This document shows, in pieces, positions 1-9,073 of a stretch of 43,583 nucleotides of DNA (its first letter is position 1; every line of letters starts with the position of its first letter). The notes beneath the pieces are model-generated. The model did not search any database and was not told where the DNA came from. It was given only the letters and a program-made list of their open reading frames with translations. This DNA comes from an uncultured Anderseniella sp. GTDB taxonomy: Bacteria; Pseudomonadota; Alphaproteobacteria; Rhizobiales; Aestuariivirgaceae. The stretch is taken from positions 1 through 43,583 of the forward strand of contig CALHUA010000227.1 in NCBI GenBank assembly GCA_938039915.1, read 5' to 3'. The position numbers and the translations under genes were made by a program.

Positions 1-173
1 GTATTGGAGAGAAACCCAATGTTGGTATGGGCGAAAAATCCAATATTGGCACGGGCGACAAGCCCAACATTGGCAAGGGCGAGAAGCCCAACATTGGCAC
101 GGGCGACAAGCCGAATCTGGGTGCCGGTGACAAACCCAACATCGGAGTGGGCGAGGACCCTGAAATGGGGCCG
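1..173 (+). repeat. In-frame 24-nt (8-aa) tandem repeat, consensus G[ED]KPN[IVL]Gx, in the MotB linker
   Basis: Translated GEKPNVGM-GEKSNIGT-GDKPNIGK-GEKPNIGT-GDKPNLGA-GDKPNIGV-GEDPEMGP; array continues off the left edge. Confidence 0.9.
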
Positions 174-761
174 TCAGAAAAACCGGGTAAAGGTGCAGGT
201 AGAATCAAGCTTGCCACAGGACCATCGGTTGCCGGCAAGACAGGCAAGCAAGTGTCCATGAAGGAGGCAGAGGCAAAAGCACAGCAGCAAAAAGGGCTGA
301 AGGACACGAGCGAACAGATCCAGCGCAAGCTTGCTCAATCTGAACAGGCCGGAAGCCTCAGTGGCGTCAGTGTGACTGTTAGCGCGCATGCGGAGGGTTC
401 CCTGATCTCCCTCGTGGAGGGTAAGGAACATCCGATGTTCGGCATAGCAACCTCGACGCCGTCACAAGAACTTCGCGAGACGGTCAGGAAGGTGGCAGCA
501 GCATTGATGGACGTTGAGGGTGATATTGTTATCAGGGGACACACTGATGGCCGTGCCTACTTCACTGCAGACTCAGACAATTGGCGCTTGTCGAGTGACA
601 GGGCGCACGCTGCATTCAGGTTGCTTGTGTCCAACGGCGTCGCCAGCAATCGGTTCGTTCGAATTGAAGGATATGCCGACACAGTATTGAAAGTTCGCGA
701 TAAACCCAATGCGGCGCAAAACCGGCGTATTGAAATTCTCCTGAAGAGCGGCGCGCCATGA
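1..761 (+). CDS. motB: Flagellar motor protein MotB, C-terminal part (5' truncated by window edge); repetitive linker plus OmpA-like peptidoglycan-binding domain
   Basis: Frame of ORF 27..761 stays open to the left edge (IGEKPNVG before the first Met). C-terminal OmpA/MotB motif GHTDGRAYFTADSDNWRLSSDRAHAAFRLL...NRFVRIEGYAD...NRRIEILL. Directly followed by motC. Confidence 0.9.
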   Translation, partial: IGEKPNVGMGEKSNIGTGDKPNIGKGEKPNIGTGDKPNLGAGDKPNIGVGEDPEMGPSEKPGKGAGRIKLATGPSVAGKTGKQVSMKEAEAKAQQQKGLKDTSEQIQRKLAQSEQAGSLSGVSVTVSAHAEGSLISLVEGKEHPMFGIATSTPSQELRETVRKVAAALMDVEGDIVIRGHTDGRAYFTADSDNWRLSSDRAHAAFRLLVSNGVASNRFVRIEGYADTVLKVRDKPNAAQNRRIEILLKSGAP

Positions 762-1966
762 AGATACCGATGGGTCATGTGCTTGGCCGGCTGCTGCTGA
801 TCTCAGGCGTTGTGCTGCTGCCTCGTCTCGCAATCGCCGAGCAGCAGAAGATTCAGCCATATGAAGTCATTCGTTCGCTCATGCTTCTGCAAGATGATCT
901 TGTCGCAGGAAAGGGGAGGGCGATGTCTCTGCACACATCATTCATGGGGAAAATCCACAGCCATTTCCAAAATGCCGATGATGCTGTCTGGGCTGACCCA
1001 CGCAACGCCCAGGCTGCTCTGATCTATGTTCTCAGTGGCGGTGACGCGGCAATTCTGGCCAAACTGCAGAAACTTGGTGAAGCAGCTGCGCTGGATCAGC
1101 CTGTTCTGAAAGTCGCCCTGAGTATCTCTTCCGGAAAGCATGAGGAAGCCAGGGACGAAATTGCGAAAATGGAGTTGCTTGGCCTGCCCCGGCAAATTGG
1201 AGCGCTGCTGGCTCTGGCCGCGGCACAGATGTGGCAGAAAGACAATACTGATCGGGCAATCGCTTACTATGATCAAGCTCGCCTTATTGGCGGCAGCGGC
1301 CTGATCGAAGAGGCTGCCTTACGACGGCAACTGTTTGTTGTGGCCAAGCTGCGTGACTTTGACAAGGTCGAGTCCCTGGTTCGCCAGTACTGCGCCCGAA
1401 TGGGGCGTTCGGTTTTCTCGAAAAACATGGCTCAGCAGGTTGGCGCCGCGATTGTGGAACTGAACTATGAGACCGCTCCCGACAGATTGCCGAGACTGTT
1501 CGGGTTTGTTGATGCCGCGCCACTTGGTTTTCGCCGTAAAGTCTATCTCGAACTTGCCAGGCATGCAGTGGTTCTTGGTCAGTCTCAGGTTGGCACCCTG
1601 GCAGCGAAGAAGGCTTCAAGCCTGCCGGATCTGTCTGTGTCAGAAGCTGCGGCAATCAAGCTGCTGAAAGTTGCCTCTGGCCTTGCAACAGACGACCCTG
1701 AGCAACTGATGGATCAACTTCAGTCGCTGTCGGAAAAGCAACTGAAAGGTACCGACAAGCAGCTTCTGTTTGCTTTGCATCGGATCATGGAAAAAGTGAC
1801 GGAGTTGCCAATGGCTCCCGCCAAGGTCAAGAGGCCAACCCGATATCGCCCGACCAACCGGCTGAAACTTCGTGATGAAAAGACCGGGCCCGAGCTCGAT
1901 GGCGTCTCGGAACGGGCATTGAAGGAACTCGATCTGGCGACGAGAGTAATAAGGCAAGTGCAATGA
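758..1966 (+). CDS. motC: Motility protein MotC (periplasmic, rhizobial type)
   Basis: Signal peptide followed by QPYEVIRSLMLLQDDLVAGKGRAMSLH, typical of rhizobial MotC; 4-nt overlap with motB. Confidence 0.85.
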   Translation: MKIPMGHVLGRLLLISGVVLLPRLAIAEQQKIQPYEVIRSLMLLQDDLVAGKGRAMSLHTSFMGKIHSHFQNADDAVWADPRNAQAALIYVLSGGDAAILAKLQKLGEAAALDQPVLKVALSISSGKHEEARDEIAKMELLGLPRQIGALLALAAAQMWQKDNTDRAIAYYDQARLIGGSGLIEEAALRRQLFVVAKLRDFDKVESLVRQYCARMGRSVFSKNMAQQVGAAIVELNYETAPDRLPRLFGFVDAAPLGFRRKVYLELARHAVVLGQSQVGTLAAKKASSLPDLSVSEAAAIKLLKVASGLATDDPEQLMDQLQSLSEKQLKGTDKQLLFALHRIMEKVTELPMAPAKVKRPTRYRPTNRLKLRDEKTGPELDGVSERALKELDLATRVIRQVQ

Positions 1967-3348
1967 CAATGAACATCTCAGCCCTGCCAGCGTTGCCCAA
2001 GGGTGAGGCAGCACATACAAAACGCAATGAAGCCGGTGCGGCAGAGTTTGACGTTAAGACCCTGTTGAAGACGACGATTCCGGTCAGGATGCCGGGGCCG
2101 GTTGAAACAGCCATCGAGGACAAGCCCCAACCGGATGCTGACGAAGAGGCTTCGCCGGACAACGCGGACACACCGACAATTGATCCGCAGCACCTGCCGG
2201 ATCCGACACCAGTGCTGCCTGCAATCAATCTGCAGTCAATCAGCTTACCCAGCTCTTCGACCTTTTCAAGAAACACCACGGTGCCCGCATCTGCATGGAC
2301 CCGCGCAGCCGATGTCGCAGTCAGTGTTCAAACCGCTGTGCAGGCTCCGCTGCAGCAGGTGCTGCCCACCGGCGGTACAAAACCCGCGGAGCAGGTGACA
2401 GTCAAAGCAGAAGCCATGGCTGTGACAGGCAAGTCACCATCGATTGCAGATGCGCTGACGAGAGTGCAGCAGGTGAGCCAGATTGCTGCAACCCCGCTGC
2501 CTGGTTCCGTTCCGCAAGCTCGCACCATCCCGGTGCAATCGGTCACTTCAATTTCAGGTCAATTTGCACAGTCGGTAAAAATCCTGCCATCCACTGGACC
2601 GGTTACCCCGGTACAGAGCAAAATTGAACTGTCTCCTCCCGGTGACGTTGCCGACGCGATGGATACCCGACCGGACACCGCGGCGAGGATCGCCCATCCT
2701 CTGGATAGAGCCAAAGTCCCGGCTGTTGGCGACAGGTCACATGCCCTGCCGTCAATGCCACCGCTTGCAAGCGGAGGTGTACAGACGGCCGGGCCGCAGG
2801 TTACAGCAGTCGTCGAGACACCGGAGCGTCAGATAATCGAGGCGATTGATGATGAAGTAACCATCGTCGGTGCGCGACTGAAAGCACAAGCTGCACCTGC
2901 GGTGGAGACACAAGCTTCCGGCAAACTTCCGCTGCTAAGCCAGATCAAGGTTGACCTGAACCCCGGCAGTCTTGGAGCCGTGCGCATTGAGATAGCAATG
3001 TCCGCGTCAGGCGAAGTGGAGGTGCAGGTGGCTGCCGCAAAGGAGACGACAGCCATGATGATTGAAAGAGGCAGGGAAGAGGTGCTGGGAGGACTGCAAT
3101 CACGCAACGTGGAGGTGCGTGGATTCAATGTAAACATCGCTGAAACAGGAAGCGGCACGCAAACCGGTTCTCAGCAGGAAGGGTCAGCAGCGAGATTCTC
3201 CGGTCACGGCGAAGGCCAACAGTCTCGTCATGTGCCGAACGGAAGGGGAGACGGGCAAGGCAATGGAACTGGATCTGAACAAGATACAAAAGGCGAGGAA
3301 ACGTTGCAGCAGGCTGCGCGCAATTCTGGTTCTGGGATTTATATTTAG
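1963..3348 (+). CDS. fliK: Flagellar hook-length control protein FliK (MotD of rhizobia)
   Basis: Low-complexity Pro/Ala/Thr-rich N-terminus; C-terminal FliK-like LNPGSLGAVRIEIAMSASGEVEVQVAAAKETTAMMIERGREEVLGGLQSRNVEV; position after motC. Confidence 0.85.
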   Translation: MTMNISALPALPKGEAAHTKRNEAGAAEFDVKTLLKTTIPVRMPGPVETAIEDKPQPDADEEASPDNADTPTIDPQHLPDPTPVLPAINLQSISLPSSSTFSRNTTVPASAWTRAADVAVSVQTAVQAPLQQVLPTGGTKPAEQVTVKAEAMAVTGKSPSIADALTRVQQVSQIAATPLPGSVPQARTIPVQSVTSISGQFAQSVKILPSTGPVTPVQSKIELSPPGDVADAMDTRPDTAARIAHPLDRAKVPAVGDRSHALPSMPPLASGGVQTAGPQVTAVVETPERQIIEAIDDEVTIVGARLKAQAAPAVETQASGKLPLLSQIKVDLNPGSLGAVRIEIAMSASGEVEVQVAAAKETTAMMIERGREEVLGGLQSRNVEVRGFNVNIAETGSGTQTGSQQEGSAARFSGHGEGQQSRHVPNGRGDGQGNGTGSEQDTKGEETLQQAARNSGSGIYI

Positions 3349-3868
3349 CGTGTCAGGCAGTGGCGCCGGCCACGCGACTGCAAATCTTTGCGAACGCGAG
3401 ATGTCCACTGCTTCGTCCAGGCACTCGGTTCCATTGGCGGTGTTGTACGCTGTCGCGTTGAATGAGTCCGGCCGCAAAGGCCAGCTAAACCCGTATGCCA
3501 TGAACATAGAGGGCACAAGCCTCTATCCCGCCAGTCTTGCAGATGCCATGACGGGTTTCAGGAACGCCTATTCAGATGGCAAACAGTTGATCGACGTCGG
3601 GTGCATGCAAATCAATCACTATTGGCATTACAAGAAATTCCTGTCCGTGAAGCACATGTTCGACCCGCACGCCAATGTGAATTACGCCGCCCGGTTTCTT
3701 CGCCAGCTGTATGAAAAGGAAAAATCCTGGACGATGGCAGTTGCAATCTATCACGCAGGCACTCGAAACAAGGCGGCCCAAAAACGTTACGTATGTGGTG
3801 TGATCGGGAAGCTTGTCCGAAGTGGATTTGGAGCCTGGACCAGCCAGGCGAAAGCATTTTGCAGGTAG
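3263..3868 (+). CDS. Lytic transglycosylase, SLT domain, with N-terminal signal sequence
   Basis: ALNESGRKGQLNPYAMN, DVGCMQINHYWHYK, NYAARFLRQLYEKEKSWTMAVAIYHAG. Start at internal ATG 3263 preferred over ORF-track 3230. Confidence 0.8.
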   Translation: MELDLNKIQKARKRCSRLRAILVLGFIFSVSGSGAGHATANLCEREMSTASSRHSVPLAVLYAVALNESGRKGQLNPYAMNIEGTSLYPASLADAMTGFRNAYSDGKQLIDVGCMQINHYWHYKKFLSVKHMFDPHANVNYAARFLRQLYEKEKSWTMAVAIYHAGTRNKAAQKRYVCGVIGKLVRSGFGAWTSQAKAFCR

Positions 3869-4072
3869 AAAATATGGCAGCTATGTGACCAAGGGTGAGA
3901 TTTGTTTTTATCAATTGACGTTCACGTGATTGATTCTTGGCGAAAATGTGTTTCAACTCAAGGTTGTAAAATCGCACGGTTTAGATACTTTTTGGCACAA
4001 TGATGTTGACTGAATCCGCAATCATTACGAAGTGTTGCAGTTAGTTGAATTGCAATTGATTCGGGGACGACG

Positions 4073-4741
4073 ATGATTGCTGTGATTGAAGAGCGCGAAA
4101 GTGTGGCGGAGGCGTTTGTTCAAGGTTTCAAGAAGGAAGGAATACCTTCGATCGGAATGCAGTCGAATGAGCTAATTGACTGGATTAGCTGTTCAAATAG
4201 TTCTGACATCGTTTCCATTCAAGGTTTCATCCTTGGAGAATGCGGTGAAGTTCCAAACTGTCATAAATCTATCCGATTACACTCCCGCGCACCGATTATT
4301 TCGGTGCAGGAGAGTCGCAATCTGAGGTCGATGCTTGATCTTTTCGCTGCCGGCGTCGACGACGTTGTCGCAAAACCGGTCCACTCGCTTGAGTTGCTCG
4401 CACGCATCAAGGTCATTGCGAGTCGTGCTCAACAATTGGCAGTGCAGAACGGCGATACTGATATTCTGGTGTTCCCTGACGGACGTGATCCCATTGTGGG
4501 TGGCCAAACGCTTCAACTGCCGCGACGCGAGAAGCACATTCTCGAATATCTTGTAGCCAATCGCGGACGGCGGGTGACACGGGCTCAGATTTTCAACGCG
4601 ATCTACGGTATCTTTGATGATAACGTTGATGAGCAGGTGGTCGAGAGCCATATCAGCAAACTGAGAAAGAAACTTCGCAACCACCTTGGTGAAGACCCCG
4701 TCGATAGCCAACGGTATCTTGGGTATTGTTTGACCCGGTAG
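4073..4741 (+). CDS. ftcR: Flagellar transcriptional regulator FtcR/Rem (OmpR-type response regulator)
   Basis: Receiver-like N-terminus; ...VDDVVAKPVHSLELLARI...; winged helix LPRREKHILEYLVANRGRRVTRAQIFNAIYGIFDDNVDEQVVESHISKLRKKLRNHLG; synteny with rem of S. meliloti and FtcR of Brucella. Confidence 0.88.
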   Translation: MIAVIEERESVAEAFVQGFKKEGIPSIGMQSNELIDWISCSNSSDIVSIQGFILGECGEVPNCHKSIRLHSRAPIISVQESRNLRSMLDLFAAGVDDVVAKPVHSLELLARIKVIASRAQQLAVQNGDTDILVFPDGRDPIVGGQTLQLPRREKHILEYLVANRGRRVTRAQIFNAIYGIFDDNVDEQVVESHISKLRKKLRNHLGEDPVDSQRYLGYCLTR

Positions 4742-4762
4742 ATCTGGGTAGCACCTGGCTGA

Positions 4763-5674
4763 TCATTCGCCTGTCTGTGTTGAGAGGTAGTCACTGACTT
4801 TGCGCCCGGGAGCTATGCCTGATGAAAATCGTATACCGGCACTTTCGTCACCGCTCCATACCACATGACCATCCAGCGAATGATCACCGGATGTTGCGAT
4901 GACGACACTGTCTCCCGTCTGAAGACCCGGGCATCCATCAATTCCAATGCCGAACTGCGACATATCGGTGATCGTCGCCTCCATTGCCAGGCCGTCAACT
5001 TCAATCATGATCGCAATGGCGCACGTCTTGCGGCCATTGCGTCGTCGCTCCGCCCAACCGGGGATCGAAACAGCCATATCTTCGTCCAGACACGGCCACT
5101 CGCCTGTCTGGCAGGCCTCAAGCAGGCCGCGCAGAACCGTCGTGTCCGGTATCTGAATGCCAAGATCATTCGAAATCGTTGCAGTGGTTTCCAGTGCGCC
5201 AAGAAATCCGGCACATACCTCATTCCAGCGGTCAGCAAGAAACTCGCGTGATTGTTGTGAATTGATGGTGGTCGATTTCTGGGTCAGCTGAACCACAAAA
5301 TTGTATTTGGCTTCAAGCGACAGCAGCTTCAATGACAGTTCCTTGTCATTTGACACTGATGCAAGGTGTGCAGGCAGCGATTTCAAGGACACGGGCAAGT
5401 CAGGCAGAAAGCAGCTCACCGGGTCTGCAAATGAAAACTTCCCGTCGCCTGCATATTGCGCATTGGCGACGCTCGAACCGACGGTTGCAGCATATGCGTT
5501 GCCCATCAGCGTGCTGAAACAATCTAGAATTTCACAGGTCATCAGCTCGTGCTGAGCGGTTTGAGACGGTCTTTCGGTAAAATCAAAAGCTGCCTCTTCG
5601 CTATAGTAATCCTGAAGATAGTTATCAATTTTCGCCTCACTTTCGGAGGCTTCTAGAGGGACCGGATAGTTCAT
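4763..5674 (-). CDS. PilZ-domain protein (putative c-di-GMP effector) with ~200-aa uncharacterised N-terminal region
   Basis: C-terminus ERRRNGRKTCAIAI...TITDMSQFGIGI matches RxxxR...DxSxxG with ~21-residue spacing. Start chosen at MNYPVPLEAS (track start 5698). Confidence 0.8.
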   Translation of the reverse strand: MNYPVPLEASESEAKIDNYLQDYYSEEAAFDFTERPSQTAQHELMTCEILDCFSTLMGNAYAATVGSSVANAQYAGDGKFSFADPVSCFLPDLPVSLKSLPAHLASVSNDKELSLKLLSLEAKYNFVVQLTQKSTTINSQQSREFLADRWNEVCAGFLGALETTATISNDLGIQIPDTTVLRGLLEACQTGEWPCLDEDMAVSIPGWAERRRNGRKTCAIAIMIEVDGLAMEATITDMSQFGIGIDGCPGLQTGDSVVIATSGDHSLDGHVVWSGDESAGIRFSSGIAPGRKVSDYLSTQTGE

Positions 5675-6289
5675 GGTGGTACTTCCTGCTAAACACAACT
5701 GCTACTTATGAAGTTGATCAAACGACCAGCCGAATTGATGTAGGATTCTGATCCATCCTCGGCCGGCATGAAGCGCATTTTCCGTAATGCATTGTTCGTT
5801 GGTTATGACAACAAGGCCCCTGATCGCCAGTGAGTGGTGATGAAATGCAGGGCAATCTGGTGAATGGTGCTGGCAAGGGGTCGTGCAGAGGGCTCTTGTT
5901 CATGCATTGCGTGAAACACATGCATGGCAAACAGCGCGGCGCGCGGCCTCAGATTTATCTATTTTTGCACCTGGAGGAGGAATGCCGGGTTGATCGGCTC
6001 ACAGGGAACGGCATCATGCCTGTTCAGTACTGTCTTTACTGAAACCCTGAGATGATCAGATTCTACCGACCACGGATTACCAACTGATTAATCATCGCGA
6101 GTGTCTTGGACCCACGCTGGTACGTCCAGATCCGGCCCGGTGTTCCGAATCCGTAACGCGGCCGTTCTTGATCCGTTAGCAAGCCGGTTTGTGCTGGTCA
6201 AATCGCCCCTGAACTGCAGTGACAAGCTTCACGCAAGCTCAAAATTATTTAATGGAATCATAGCGATTCGGGTTTTGAGAGGCGGCAAA

Positions 6290-7549
6290 ATGGGTTTAAA
6301 TGGAATAATGCGCTCTGGCGTATCTGGTATGTCGGCGCAGTCAACCAGACTGTCTGCGATTGCCGACAACATCTCAAACAACGATACAACCGGCTACAAG
6401 CGCGTCAGCGTGGAGTTTTCTTCGCTTTTGTCCAGCAGCGGCGCTCATTGTCCCGGCAACTACGACGCTGGCGGTGTTTCAACCCATGTCCGCAACAGCA
6501 TCTCCGAGCAAGGTACGCTCGAGTACACCACGTCACGGACAGATCTGGCTATCAACGGCAGTGGCTTCTTTATGGTATCCGACGCCGCCGGCCTTCCATC
6601 GATGACACGGGCCGGCTCTTTCGTTCAGGACGGCGAGGGATTCCTCGTCAACGCTGCTGGTCAATACCTGATGGGTTACCCTGTCGTGGACGGCCAGGTT
6701 GGGGCGGTTGCCAATGGCACATCTGGTCTCGAGCGGGTCTCGTTGGATGATGTCTCATTCCAGGCTCAGGCATCCACCACCGGTGCGCTTGTGGTCAATC
6801 TGCCGTCCGAGGACGTTGACATTGCGGCGGCGAATCTGCCGTCAACCAATACGGCAACCAGCGAGTACTCACAGAAAACATCATTGGTTGCGTATGACAA
6901 CCTTGGCGGCGAGCAACTGGTAGATGTGTACTGGGCCAAGACGGCAGATGAGACATGGGAAGTCTCTGTATTCGATCGCAGTGAGGCGAGCGCTGGCGGA
7001 TTTCCTTATTCAGGGCCACCGCTCACGACGGTGACTGTAAACTTCGACCCTGCAGACGGACAGTTGCTGGGCCCGACCAGTCTGGCGTTCGGTATTCCGG
7101 ATGGCCAGCCGTTCACGCTTGATCTTACCGGCTCCAGCCAGCTTGCTGCGGACTTTTCTGTGCTTTCCTCAGATGTGGACGGCCAGGCACCTGAAGGCGT
7201 GCAGTCAATGAGCATCGAAGACGACGGTTCCGTTGTCGTCAGTTACCTCGACGGAACGCTGTCCACAGTATTCCGGGTACCATTGGCCACTTTCAACGGA
7301 ACAGACTTTCTGACCCCGGCTTCCGGCAACATATTTTTCGCCAACATTGAATCCGGCGATATCATGATCGGTTTTCCTCAAGATCCCGGCTTTGGATCGA
7401 TTCAATCCGGCGCCCTTGAGCAATCCACAGTAGATCTGGGTGATGAGTTGACCCGGATGATTGAGTCACAACGAAACTATTCTGCAAATTCAAAAGTTTT
7501 CCAGACCGGGTCTGAGTTGCTGGAAATTTTGGTGAACCTGAAGCGTTAA
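6290..7549 (+). CDS. flgE: Flagellar hook protein FlgE
   Basis: MGLNGIMRSGVSGMSAQSTRLSAIADNISNNDTTGYKR...; C-terminal ESQRNYSANSKVFQTGSELLEILVNLKR. Track start 6101 is an upstream extension. Confidence 0.95.
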   Translation: MGLNGIMRSGVSGMSAQSTRLSAIADNISNNDTTGYKRVSVEFSSLLSSSGAHCPGNYDAGGVSTHVRNSISEQGTLEYTTSRTDLAINGSGFFMVSDAAGLPSMTRAGSFVQDGEGFLVNAAGQYLMGYPVVDGQVGAVANGTSGLERVSLDDVSFQAQASTTGALVVNLPSEDVDIAAANLPSTNTATSEYSQKTSLVAYDNLGGEQLVDVYWAKTADETWEVSVFDRSEASAGGFPYSGPPLTTVTVNFDPADGQLLGPTSLAFGIPDGQPFTLDLTGSSQLAADFSVLSSDVDGQAPEGVQSMSIEDDGSVVVSYLDGTLSTVFRVPLATFNGTDFLTPASGNIFFANIESGDIMIGFPQDPGFGSIQSGALEQSTVDLGDELTRMIESQRNYSANSKVFQTGSELLEILVNLKR

Positions 7550-7590
7550 TTCTGGTTCACGCTTGACGGCTTAACTGCCAGGGGACGGGG

Positions 7591-9069
7591 ATGTCTTTAT
7601 CGTCTGCGCTAGACGCGTCGCGGTCAGCACTATCTGCTTTCGGACAGCAGACAGGTGTCTTGTCTCGTAACATCAACAATGCTTCCAATCCGGATGCAAC
7701 GCGCAAGATCGTGAATCTTGTCACATCACCCAACGGCGGCAGTACGGTAGGCCGCACCACGCGTGCTGTTGACGTGAGCTTGTTCAACGCGTCACTGAGC
7801 TCAACGTCACAGTTCCAGGAAAGCTCCACGGTACTGGATGCGCTTGATCGCCTGGATACACTGATCAACGATCCTGAATTGGGCAGGTCGCCCGCTGCCC
7901 TGATCGGGACGCTTCGCGACAGCCTGGCCACATTTGCATCCCAGCCGGACAACACGGTGCTTGCCTCGTCCGCAATCTCCAGTGCCCTGTCCCTGTCTGG
8001 CGCCCTGAATTCCATGAGCTCTCAGGTGCAGTCAATTCGCATGGATGCAGACGCAAGTCTTGCCGAGTCAGCGGCCCTCATGAACACCAATCTGGCGGAC
8101 CTTCACGAATTGACCAGCCAGATTATTAACGGCACCAAGCTTGGTACCGATGTGACCGACTTGCTGGATCAACGTGACGTGATCCTCAAGCAGTTCTCCC
8201 AGGAGATGGGCATTTCGTGGTCGATCAAGAAAGACAACGATATCAACATTTACACCGAAAGTGGTGTGACCCTGTACGATCGGGTGCCTCGTGAAGTTTC
8301 ATTCCAGCAGTCGACCTTGCTGACTGCATCGACTCCCGGCCAGCAGCTGTATGTGGATGGTGTCCAGATCACCGGGCCAGGGAGCCCCATGCCAATTACG
8401 ACGGGCAAGATTGCAGGCCTGATTGAAGTTCGCGATGAAGTAACGCAAGGCTTTCAGTCACAGCTGGATGAAATCGCGCGCGGTCTGATCGAAGCGTTCG
8501 CTGAAAGTGATCAGTCCGCGGTACCCACACTGGCAGCACAGGCTGGATTGTTTACGTGGCCGGGTGGACCGGGCGTGCCCGCACCGGCCACGCTGTCGGC
8601 CGGACTTGCGTCTTCCATTTCGGTCAACACGACGTTGCAGACGGGTGCGGTTGATGCTGCAAGGCTGCTGCGTGACGGCAGTATCAGTGATCCCGGCAAC
8701 CCGGCGTTTGAATACAATACCAACGGCTATGCCGGTTTTTCCGACCGTCTCGATCAGATGGTCGAAGGAATTGAGGGTGCCCGTACATTTGATGTTGCAG
8801 CAGGGTTGGACGGCAGTTCCGATCTTCTGTCATTTGCTGCCGACAGCGCGTCGTGGCTTGGCGGTTTGAGGGCCGATGCGTCACGCGATGCGGAGTTTCA
8901 CAACATAACAGCGATTAGGGCCAATGAAGCCCTGTCCAATGCCACAGGCGTCAACCTGGATGAAGAAATTGCACAGATGCTTCAGATTGAAAGAAGCTAT
9001 CAAGCATCCACGAAACTCATCAGCGTAGTCGACGAATTACTCGGCTTTCTGATCACTTCGATAAGGTAA
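7591..9069 (+). CDS. flgK: Flagellar hook-associated protein FlgK
   Basis: LSSALDASRSALSAFGQQTGVLSRNINNASNPDATRK; C-terminal GVNLDEEIAQMLQIERSYQASTKLISVVDELL. Confidence 0.95.
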   Translation: MSLSSALDASRSALSAFGQQTGVLSRNINNASNPDATRKIVNLVTSPNGGSTVGRTTRAVDVSLFNASLSSTSQFQESSTVLDALDRLDTLINDPELGRSPAALIGTLRDSLATFASQPDNTVLASSAISSALSLSGALNSMSSQVQSIRMDADASLAESAALMNTNLADLHELTSQIINGTKLGTDVTDLLDQRDVILKQFSQEMGISWSIKKDNDINIYTESGVTLYDRVPREVSFQQSTLLTASTPGQQLYVDGVQITGPGSPMPITTGKIAGLIEVRDEVTQGFQSQLDEIARGLIEAFAESDQSAVPTLAAQAGLFTWPGGPGVPAPATLSAGLASSISVNTTLQTGAVDAARLLRDGSISDPGNPAFEYNTNGYAGFSDRLDQMVEGIEGARTFDVAAGLDGSSDLLSFAADSASWLGGLRADASRDAEFHNITAIRANEALSNATGVNLDEEIAQMLQIERSYQASTKLISVVDELLGFLITSIR

Positions 9070-9073
9070 CGTC

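Noticed and set aside
4-261. 85-aa ORF with repetitive LARATSPT units
   Set aside because: Alternative frame of the MotB tandem repeat; repetitiveness is inherited from the 24-nt array.
3980-4030. Possible sigma-54 promoter (TGGCAC...TTGAC) upstream of ftcR
   Set aside because: Spacing and -12 element do not match TGGCAC-N5-TTGC well; insufficient support.
5830-6042. 70-aa ORF upstream of flgE
   Set aside because: No domain, unusual Cys/His/Met composition, no clear RBS; probably non-coding leader/intergenic DNA.
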